From a virus: a stretch of 46,836 nt of DNA. Within the stretch, counting starts at the first letter, position 1. Each line of letters opens with the position of its first letter. The notes below the pieces were generated by a model that worked only from the letters and a program-made list of their open reading frames with translations, was not told the origin of the DNA and did no database searches. Of the stretch, positions 7,755 to 15,000 are shown piece after piece. The stretch spans positions 1 to 46,836 of the IMG/VR virus record IMGVR_UViG_3300030331_005947; one strand, given 5' to 3'. The position numbers and the translations under genes are program-made.

Positions 7755-7983
7755 AATACAACATACAAATCTATCAAAACAAGCTATTGGTGCTCTTATG
7801 ATGGCGTTACAAAAATCTTTAATGGAACAATCAGATATTGTCCCAGTTTTAGAGAGTTTTAAGATGACTGGCTCGCCAGAAGGTCTAGTGGTGTTAAACC
7901 CACCTATAGTAAAACTTAACGAAGAAACAACTAGAGACTGGGATGTAATATGTGATCAGACCACAAATTCAAATGGAGAATAA
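7747..7983 (+). CDS. Small conserved-looking phage protein, function unknown
   Basis: A 78-residue soluble protein that I do not recognise. The N-terminal half is a predicted amphipathic helix (SKQAIGALMMALQKSLMEQS) and the second half looks like two short strands (GLVVLNPPIVKL) before a polar tail. There are no metal-binding cysteine pairs (a single Cys) and no membrane segment. ATG 7747 is chosen because AAAGGAG lies eight bases upstream; the frame extends back to an ATG at 7693 deep in the dehydrogenase gene, without a good binding site. Its neighbours are the FmdB-like protein and the late sigma factor, so it may belong with the regulatory genes rather than the sugar genes. Confidence 0.65.
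   Translation: MTEIQHTNLSKQAIGALMMALQKSLMEQSDIVPVLESFKMTGSPEGLVVLNPPIVKLNEETTRDWDVICDQTTNSNGE
7975..7978 (+). promoter_or_regulatory. Ribosome binding site supporting a TTG start
   Basis: GGAG lies eight bases before TTG 7987, inside the last codons of the upstream gene. Together with the protein N-terminus it supports translation from the rare TTG codon. Confidence 0.55.
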
Positions 7984-7986
7984 AAG

Positions 7987-8235
7987 TTGCCAATTTATGT
8001 CTATCAGTGTGGAGATTGTTTAGGCGAGTGGAAGGAAAGTCACTTAATGTCTGAAGTGATAGAAGAGTGCCCATGGTGTTCTTCTAGAAATATTGGTCGA
8101 AAGCCTAGTGATTTTTCATATAACTCTAAAAAACAAGAGCAAACAAAAAAAATTGGTGATTTAACAAGAGAGTTTATAGAAAACTCAAAAGACGATTTAA
8201 AAAATCAAAAAAAGGAACTAGATAAAGACAGATGA
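7987..8235 (+). CDS. FmdB-like zinc-ribbon protein (TTG start)
   Basis: An 82-residue protein whose first 40 residues match the FmdB/CxxC_CxxC_SSSS zinc-ribbon family: MPIYVYQCGDC, then EECPWCSSRNIGRKP. C8, C11, C28 and C31 would bind one zinc ion. The rest is a charged, helical, lysine-rich tail. Family members are small putative regulators. The TTG start is supported by the family's near-invariant MPxYxYxC N-terminus and by GGAG eight bases upstream; the next in-frame ATG would remove the first cysteine pair. The stop overlaps the next start (ATGA). Its place four genes from the late sigma-factor neighbour suggests a transcription-related or nucleic-acid-binding role, which is inference. 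Confidence 0.78.
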   Translation: MPIYVYQCGDCLGEWKESHLMSEVIEECPWCSSRNIGRKPSDFSYNSKKQEQTKKIGDLTREFIENSKDDLKNQKKELDKDR

Positions 8236-8522
8236 TTGAATTTCTTTTGGCCCTCTCTATCGTCTTTAACATACTTTTTGTGTGGTATATTATACAACTT
8301 TTACGTCGGTTTTTATCTTTTCAAGATGAATTAGATGTTTTCAGCATCACATTAGAAGAATATAAAGAACACATCGACATTGTTAGTAATTTAGAAAGAT
8401 TTTACGGTGATGAAACATTAGGTAATCTACTTCGTCATTCAAAATCTCTTGTTGAGGAGTGCCAAAAGTTTCAGCGCGTTATAAGACAAGAGGAAGAAGA
8501 GTATGCCGAGGAAGAAGACTAA
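8232..8522 (+). CDS. Small single-pass membrane protein, function unknown
   Basis: A 96-residue protein with one clear N-terminal membrane helix (about residues 3-24, LLALSIVFNILFVWYIIQLL) followed by two arginines and a long charged helix likely to form a coiled coil, ending in a run of glutamates. The positive residues after the helix suggest the C-terminal part stays in the cytoplasm. No family was recognised. It starts on the ATGA overlap with the FmdB-like gene and its last 20 bases overlap the sigma-factor gene in another frame, so the three genes are probably translated together. Small membrane proteins of this shape are common in large phages and include lysis regulators and host-takeover factors, but nothing here decides. 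Confidence 0.7.
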   Translation: MIEFLLALSIVFNILFVWYIIQLLRRFLSFQDELDVFSITLEEYKEHIDIVSNLERFYGDETLGNLLRHSKSLVEECQKFQRVIRQEEEEYAEEED

Positions 8523-9201
8523 AAACCATTATTTTCGAAAAGAACATCAAGATGCAATAGTAGCTTACTGTTCAACAGATGACTTTCAAAGACGAAACGA
8601 GCTTTACAATGAATTTATAGGCCCAGTTTTTGATGAAATGGTCGATAAAATTGTGTATACGTATAAGTTTACCTCTTTACCAAATATTGATTATCTTAAA
8701 GAGGATTGTAAAAACTGGCTTGTCACTGTCTTAAATAATTTTGATCCAGAAAAGGGTTCAAAAGCTTTTACTTATTTTAGCGTTGTTTCTAAAAATTGGT
8801 TTATTGCTGAAGTCAAAAAGAACTCTAAAAAAGCAAGAAGAGAAACCCCGATAAGCAATTATTTTATAAATCAAGAAGATCAGTTCAATACGCCTACCTT
8901 AAAACAATTAATAGTTCACAACACTTATATTGAAGATCGATCTAAACAAGAATTCTTTTTACACCTTGGTACTGAAATAAAAGATTGGAAAAAAATGCCT
9001 CTTCGTGAAAATGAAGTTAAGACTATTCAAGCGATTGAGATTCTTTTTAATGAGGCTAACAATATAGAAATTTTTAATAAAAAAGCTATTTATCTATATA
9101 TAAGAGAGATAACTGGTTTAAATACCAAGCAGGTGGTTAGCTCTCTGAATAAAATAAGAAAAAGGTATAGAGAGTTTAAAAAAGAATGGGACGATCAGTA
9201 A
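8503..9201 (+). CDS. 55: Late-transcription sigma factor, T4 gp55-like
   Basis: A 232-residue protein resembling the phage late sigma factors of the gp55 group, which direct host RNA polymerase to late promoters together with the sliding clamp. The recognisable core is at about residues 60-115: a helix, then NNFDPEKGSKAFTYFSVVSK and NWFIAEVKKNSKKARRE, corresponding to sigma region 2 (core binding and -10 melting). The C-terminal part (IFNKKAIYLYIREITGLNTK) is helix-turn-helix-like. T4 gp55 is 185 residues, so this one carries extra sequence in the second half. It overlaps both neighbours. Its position just ahead of the 35-kb virion region fits a role in expressing those genes. No TATAAATA-type late promoter was found next to a gene start. 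Confidence 0.82.
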   Translation: MPRKKTKNHYFRKEHQDAIVAYCSTDDFQRRNELYNEFIGPVFDEMVDKIVYTYKFTSLPNIDYLKEDCKNWLVTVLNNFDPEKGSKAFTYFSVVSKNWFIAEVKKNSKKARRETPISNYFINQEDQFNTPTLKQLIVHNTYIEDRSKQEFFLHLGTEIKDWKKMPLRENEVKTIQAIEILFNEANNIEIFNKKAIYLYIREITGLNTKQVVSSLNKIRKRYREFKKEWDDQ

Positions 9202-9482
9202 AAGATTTAGAAAATTATATTCAAGAGGCTATTGATAATATTCGTGATGATCGCGATATTACCTCTACACTTCTCACGCAAGTTTTTGCAGAAATAACTA
9301 ATGGACAAGAGACTCACAAAGATTTGGGTCTAATTGCAGCCAAGTATGTAGAGACTTTGCAAAGATCCAATGAACAATTAGTAAAACTTACGTCCATTAT
9401 GGCTAAGAAAACTGATACTAGTGTCGAGCTATCGGAAGAAGACAAGAAATCGCTTTTTGATGTAATTCAAGGGGAAAAATAA
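9186..9482 (+). CDS. Small helical protein next to the late sigma factor, unknown
   Basis: A 98-residue, mostly helical, acidic protein with no cysteine and no membrane segment. Residues 5-75 look like two or three helices (VKDLENYIQEAIDNI, TLLTQVFAEI, AAKYVETLQRSNEQLVKLTS). The last 20 residues form a separate acidic segment ending KKSLFDVIQGEK. The terminal S89-L90-F91 within an acidic-hydrophobic tail faintly resembles sliding-clamp-binding motifs; T4 late transcription needs a second small clamp-binding factor, gp33. That parallel is suggestive only. It overlaps the sigma-factor gene by 16 bases, so the two are likely co-translated. A small terminase-like or scaffold role cannot be excluded. 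Confidence 0.65.
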   Translation: MGRSVKDLENYIQEAIDNIRDDRDITSTLLTQVFAEITNGQETHKDLGLIAAKYVETLQRSNEQLVKLTSIMAKKTDTSVELSEEDKKSLFDVIQGEK

Positions 9483-9485
9483 GTA

Positions 9486-11075
9486 ATGGGTAACTTTTTA
9501 AAGAATACTTCATTATTATCCCCAGACACAGTAATTTTTGATTCTAATTTTGATAATTCAATTGGTCACACAAAAAAAGTGATTAGTGAAGTATCATCAC
9601 CAAATAATTTTAGAACTAAAAAGTATTTTTATGGTGAATTTATTGAACATGTATATCCTGATGGCCTCGGCGCCGTTTCTGGAGATTTATTGTTTGATGA
9701 TTTTTTAGCATCTTTAAGGGTTAATGAAATCGGCGGAACAAGCGATGCAGATTTCAAGCCTTTTCTTTGTGTTGTAAACGTGCCTGAACTTACAGGGGTT
9801 ATAACCCCTCCTCCGGATGATCCTGATAGGTTGTTGAAAATAGAAAAAATCATTGTTAATTTAGGAATATTTAAGTCCTATAATTATATAGGACAAACAC
9901 CTGAGCCGGGTCAAACGGTCGCTGTTTCTTTTTCAGACACTCATACATTTAGCGATCCTATATTTGAGTTTCCTCTTAAGGGTGCAGCGTTAGGAGATAT
10001 CCAGCAAATAGTTGGTGGTGGCGATCTTAACGGAGGAAGTAGCAAAAGCGTTTTTGGTTCTTGCGGCAAAAAAGGTGGATCGGATTGTGAAGACCCTCGA
10101 AAACAAACTAAAAAACCTAAAGCACAAAAAGTTGGAGCACCAGCTCCCGCGCCCACACCAAAGGCACAAAAAAGCAAACCAAAAAAACCATCTAAAAAGA
10201 AAACAGATAAAGAGGTTCCATCTAGCAAAAAAGGTAAAAAAGCATTACCAAAGTGCAATAGACGCGGAAGAACAATATTATGGAAAACATCCGGCAAAGA
10301 ACCACCCATACAGGTACAAGCATTTGGCTCTAATGCTCTTTTTGGTTTAGATATTTCAGGGTGGAACTCACCTAAAAAAATTAAACCAGACGTATTTAAA
10401 AAGAATGGTGTTGATTTTATAATAATAAAATTAACTCAAGGTATGAGCACTTCAAATAAATTTATTGTTGATCAAATGAAGGAACTTAGAAACTCTGGTA
10501 TTTTACTAGCACCATATCATTTTAGCTCCGCGCAACACTCTCGTGAGAATAACTTTAAAAGAAGAGCGCAAAAAGAAATAGATATATTTTCTAGAGAAAT
10601 AGACAAACACTTTGGTGGTAAACCAGATCTTACCCCGTCTATTGACTTTGAAAGCGGTCATGGTGGAAGGAAACACCCGAAGCCCTATGGCTTGACGGCC
10701 CGCGGCCACAACCTAAATGTCCGTTTTCATCTAGAATTAGCTAGAATATTAAAAAGAAGATATGGAAAGCGGCCATTGGTGTATACTGCTAACTGGGCTC
10801 GCGGCTCCTATTTTTCAAAAGCAGATCCGGAACTTTTAGCAGAATTTGGTTCAGAAACTTTTGTTTGGTGGGCAGAGTATGCAAGAGGCAGTAATAGCTA
10901 CCTAACCAGCGGTCCTGTTGGCGGTAAGGGGAGATCTTTCAGGCCATGGCCAGATCCTGATATATGGCAGTTTTCAGGCTCGGGTCAATTTGAAGATCTC
11001 TACAAACAAAAGATAAAAGCCAGTTTTGACTTTAATGCTATGAAACGTAGTAAGTTGTCTAAATTAAGATTATAG
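9486..11075 (+). CDS. Baseplate hub protein with GH25 muramidase domain
   Basis: A 529-residue protein with three parts. Residues ~1-180 look like the OB-type N-terminal domain of gp5-like hub proteins (FLCVVNVPELTGVITPPPDD). Residues ~190-270 are a Lys/Pro/Ala-rich low-complexity linker with a few cysteines. Residues ~286-520 are a GH25 lysozyme domain: GLDISGWN (D289), VDFIIIKLTQG, LAPYHFS, SIDFESG with the catalytic-pair pattern D387/E389, PLVYTANWA, DIWQFSGSG and D515 in FDFN. GH25 enzymes cut the MurNAc-GlcNAc bond of peptidoglycan. The context, immediately before a spike protein and gp25/gp6, points to a tail-associated cell-wall enzyme used during entry rather than a free endolysin. 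T4 gp5 has the same plan with an unrelated GH24 lysozyme. There is no signal peptide. Confidence 0.85.
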   Translation: MGNFLKNTSLLSPDTVIFDSNFDNSIGHTKKVISEVSSPNNFRTKKYFYGEFIEHVYPDGLGAVSGDLLFDDFLASLRVNEIGGTSDADFKPFLCVVNVPELTGVITPPPDDPDRLLKIEKIIVNLGIFKSYNYIGQTPEPGQTVAVSFSDTHTFSDPIFEFPLKGAALGDIQQIVGGGDLNGGSSKSVFGSCGKKGGSDCEDPRKQTKKPKAQKVGAPAPAPTPKAQKSKPKKPSKKKTDKEVPSSKKGKKALPKCNRRGRTILWKTSGKEPPIQVQAFGSNALFGLDISGWNSPKKIKPDVFKKNGVDFIIIKLTQGMSTSNKFIVDQMKELRNSGILLAPYHFSSAQHSRENNFKRRAQKEIDIFSREIDKHFGGKPDLTPSIDFESGHGGRKHPKPYGLTARGHNLNVRFHLELARILKRRYGKRPLVYTANWARGSYFSKADPELLAEFGSETFVWWAEYARGSNSYLTSGPVGGKGRSFRPWPDPDIWQFSGSGQFEDLYKQKIKASFDFNAMKRSKLSKLRL

Positions 11076-11087
11076 GATTTAAAATAT

Positions 11088-12068
11088 ATGCCGAGAAAAA
11101 AAGCATTTGATGTTGAAAATTTATCTGAATCTCAAAAAAGAGATTTTAATTTACTATCTGAAAATATATCTATTAATAAAAGAGGTATTCAAGGTGATGT
11201 TTTAATAGAGCCTAGACCTAACCTTATTAAAAGAAAAGGTAGTAAGTTAATTGAGGGCACTAATAATTGTGATATTACTTTGGGTACCGATCAGCCCGGT
11301 GAAATTGGAAGTGGACTTAAGGGGACAGGCATAGGCGCTATTGATATCGTTGCCGGCCGAATGTCTAAAAATATCCAAACACAAATAGAAAATCCTCGGG
11401 GAAAGCTTAGTATACCACTTTATACAGATAACAATTTAGCGCTGGATGCATCTAGAATAACTGTATCTCAATTAACAGATGTTGATAAAAACTTTGGATT
11501 TGCAGATGGGCAAATTGGTAGCGCTGAAGCTCGCGCAGCCATTGTTTTAAAATCTGATGGTATTAGATTTGCATCTAGAGATGCTGGAATAAAGATGCTT
11601 ACAGGTGTAGACAGAGAAAATTCTTTGGGCGCCAGATCGGTTTCAATCCCTAGAATCGAAATGATCGCCGGCAATAATGATAGAAACTTACAAGCCGCAA
11701 CAAAGGCAGAAAAAAATGAAGTGGTAATTAAAGACGTATTAGATAGACTAGATGAGTTGAATAGCGCACTCGACACATTTATCACAGCACAAACTGAATT
11801 TAATACAAAAGTATCCGCACACAACCATATGGACATAACGCTTCAAGCTGTTGGTGTTATGTCCGGCGGTGGCCCAACAGCCATCAATGGAGGCAAAAAC
11901 CTACCTAGTACAGAATTATTATCAGCAGGGACAAAAGTTTTTAGCACTGAAATGGTAGGTAAATTTGATAATATAATTAACAAATTAAAAGCAGCAGTTG
12001 TAAAGCTTAATAGCACAGAAGTGTATGGCGATAAACGAACCGCAAGTAAAAGTATTTTTACAAGCTAA
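11088..12068 (+). CDS. Probable baseplate central spike protein
   Basis: A 326-residue protein rich in Gly, Asp, Asn and short beta repeats. The middle (~60-210) has serial strand-turn units such as CDITLGTDQPGEIGSGLKG, ARAAIVLKSDGIRFASRD, GIKMLTG and IEMIAGNN, as expected of a trimeric beta-helix spike like the C-terminal domain of gp5. A helical segment (~213-245, VIKDVLDRLDELNSALDTFI) and SAHNHMD follow, then a polar tail. It starts 12 bases after the OB-GH25 gene (AGGA ten bases before ATG 11088), so hub and needle, fused in T4 gp5, appear to be two proteins here. Role assigned from shape and position; no diagnostic motif is present. Confidence 0.6.
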   Translation: MPRKKAFDVENLSESQKRDFNLLSENISINKRGIQGDVLIEPRPNLIKRKGSKLIEGTNNCDITLGTDQPGEIGSGLKGTGIGAIDIVAGRMSKNIQTQIENPRGKLSIPLYTDNNLALDASRITVSQLTDVDKNFGFADGQIGSAEARAAIVLKSDGIRFASRDAGIKMLTGVDRENSLGARSVSIPRIEMIAGNNDRNLQAATKAEKNEVVIKDVLDRLDELNSALDTFITAQTEFNTKVSAHNHMDITLQAVGVMSGGGPTAINGGKNLPSTELLSAGTKVFSTEMVGKFDNIINKLKAAVVKLNSTEVYGDKRTASKSIFTS

Positions 12069-12077
12069 GGAATAAAA

Positions 12078-15000
12078 ATGGCAAAAATTTCAAGATGGTA
12101 TACAGAAGATCAAGTTATAGAGCTTAACTTACAAGAAATGCTTGAGGTTATTGAAAAAGCGGCCTTAGCATCACCAGGAGTTTTAGATACTGTACCAGAA
12201 AGATATACTACAGAAAATCCAGATTTTAAAAATGATGAGTATTATCACATAAACATGTCTTTCCCGATTAAGTTTTCAGACGTTACTATTTCATTTCTAA
12301 ATGATGATGGAAAATTTAATCCAGATAAGTTTCAAAGTTCTAATTTTATTAACGCATTAAAAGAAAAAACAGCTGAATTTTATATAAAAAATGCAATACC
12401 AAAAAATGTAAGAGAATATATTTTTTCCGCTTTAAATAAAAGCGATGACACAACTTCATCTGAAGAAGAAAAAGCAATAGAAGTATATAATACGATTGCA
12501 GATAATGCGTTTGTTACTGAAAAATTCTTCATAGATACAGGCGATAAGAAAAAAGGGTCTTTGATATATTTTCAGTGCTTGATTTTATTAACAGAGCAGA
12601 ACATTGAAGACATGGCAGACATTGCGAATGTCGCTAATGATGAAACTCAAAGCCCGAATATTGAACCAGAGTCGGATGTTAATGAGCAATGGCAGCTCGG
12701 ACCATTAAACTTTTTTGAGCATATTGGATATTACTATAATAATATTTCACCGTCTGGAGACATATCATATGATCATTTTCGTAGCGTCGAGAAATGTTTA
12801 TCGATATGCAATAAATTAAATGTAAAAAATAGGGGTAGCAGTGGAAAATATATTGTTGATTTCTCTTTTTTAAAAGCTGAAATAAGAGATTTGTATTCAA
12901 AAATAGCTCAAATGTTGCCATTCGCTAGCCTAGAAGAAGGACTTGTTGATGCAGATGGAAAAGCAATATTACTTCAAGATATTGAAATAACATATTATTT
13001 TAAATATACATACGACCCGGACACTTTTGAATCCACAACCGTAGCTCTTAAACCAAATGGCCCTTGTTTTGATTTGTTAATAAATGAAAAAGCAGCAAGT
13101 AAGTATGCATTTCCTAATGAATCTTTAGAAGTTGCGTATATAAATTCATTTACTGGTTTTATGGATCAAACGTATTCAGATAATGCTTTACACTTGTGGG
13201 CAAATATCGATAGAGTAGATTCTTATTTTAAAAAGACCGAAGAGGCTGACTTTGATTTAGATTATTTTATAAAAGAGTTTATATTTCGATACAAAGAAAG
13301 ACCCGAAGTAAAAGAATCTGTAAAAGTATACAATGATGGCAAAGCAAATTATAAAACAAAAGACGCGGTTGAGCAAGAAAGAACCGGCGTTACAAACACA
13401 CAAAAAGCTGAAGTTTTTAAGAAGGTAAGAGAAAAAACGATACAAACAAGTGATCAAGCTTTTATAAACATTATTAAGAGTGCTAAAACCAAGTGGACCG
13501 TAAAAGATATATATGATCAAATTCTAAATGTTGTTCCTCTCACAGAGCTTATAACAACAGCTGCTGAGTGTATGTTGAAACATATAAACGTGAACCCTGC
13601 ACGCAAGGTATGTCAAACTGTCATTAAAGCCTTAAAAATTGAAGAGATAGATAGAATATTAGAATATATAAATACGTCAAGTTCAGAACAAGCAGGCCGA
13701 TTAAAAGATTATTTACTTGATCAAGGTTTTGATATCACACCTGGGTTCACTTCTAAAAAACAAGAAATAAAAATAGCTCTAAGACAACTATCAGATCAAG
13801 CGATTACTGATGATGATTTTTTATGTGCTGTTATATTTGCTGCTGTACCAGCAGCATTAGCTCTGCTAACTTTATTTGGTTCTTCTGATGAACTGGCTGG
13901 TATAGATAAAAAAATATTAGAGGAGACAGATAAATTTATAAAAAAAGAGTTAATAAATCCAGCTAGTGAAATATTAAACAGAGTAGAAAAAGGTTTAAAA
14001 AATCATAAATTTCTTTCATTCACTGAAGACTGGAAAAAACAACTTGTCGATCTTTTGATTGAAGTGATACAACAAGTTATAGTTGAGCTGATGAGTTACT
14101 TGATAAGAGAGATTGCTTATTTGTGTGATGGTTCAAGTAAATCAGACTTTGCTAACATGGTCGACACAGCATCTGATGATTTTAGTAATTTAGATTTTTT
14201 ATCAGACACAATCACACCTTTTGATTTTACCCCACAAGATATTGTTACTGACGATGGCGTGTATGATGAAATTAAAGATCTTTTAGATGGCTATGGTGGA
14301 GAGGATGAAATTACTTCTGATTTAATTGAAGATTTTATTGCGGCTATTTTTGATTTACTAACAATATCAGAAATTTGTTCTATTGTGGGTGAAGATGGTA
14401 GTGATTTTAATTATAATATTATCATAAATAAAATTTGGACTGGCTTATTAAGCTTAGAAAAATTTAAAACAATAAAACAAACATTAAGAACAAAAAATAA
14501 CTTAACCCTTTTGTTTTCAATATTTGCTAATAAAATTGACGCATCAGTTTGTTTAGAAAAATTAGAAAAATTAGAAAATACAAAAAAAGTACTTTCGGAA
14601 ATATGTCTTAATACCTCAAACTCAGCATTAGTGCGAGATTTGCAAGATAAGGCGTCTGATAGCGCGATAGAGAGTTTATTAAACCAAGAGGATTCTATTT
14701 TTGATGATTTGATTTCTGCAATTCACGATTTAAAAAATCCGGAAAAAGCAGCCGGCTCACCAGTTGTTTTTTGTGGTCCCGAAGCAGAGCGCGCCGGCGC
14801 AACGCCATTAATACCATCTATGCAACATTCAAGTATTACATACTTGGATCAACAATTTTTAAAGACATCATTAAGCGGGTCTGTTGCCTTGTTTGAATCT
14901 AATTTAAATTCTTTTAAATCAATCATGATGAATTTAGAAGGAATTAGCGACCCATCAGATATATTGAACAAAATTAACAATGCTTCTGGTAATGTTGTCG

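Noticed and set aside
9941-10309. Long open frame on the - strand opposite the hub protein's linker
   Set aside because: It mirrors the Lys/Pro-rich linker, giving a low-complexity product with no binding site or neighbours on that strand.
10012-10350. 112-codon + strand frame inside the hub gene
   Set aside because: Out-of-frame reading of the A-rich linker, giving a lysine-rich product with no recognisable domain.
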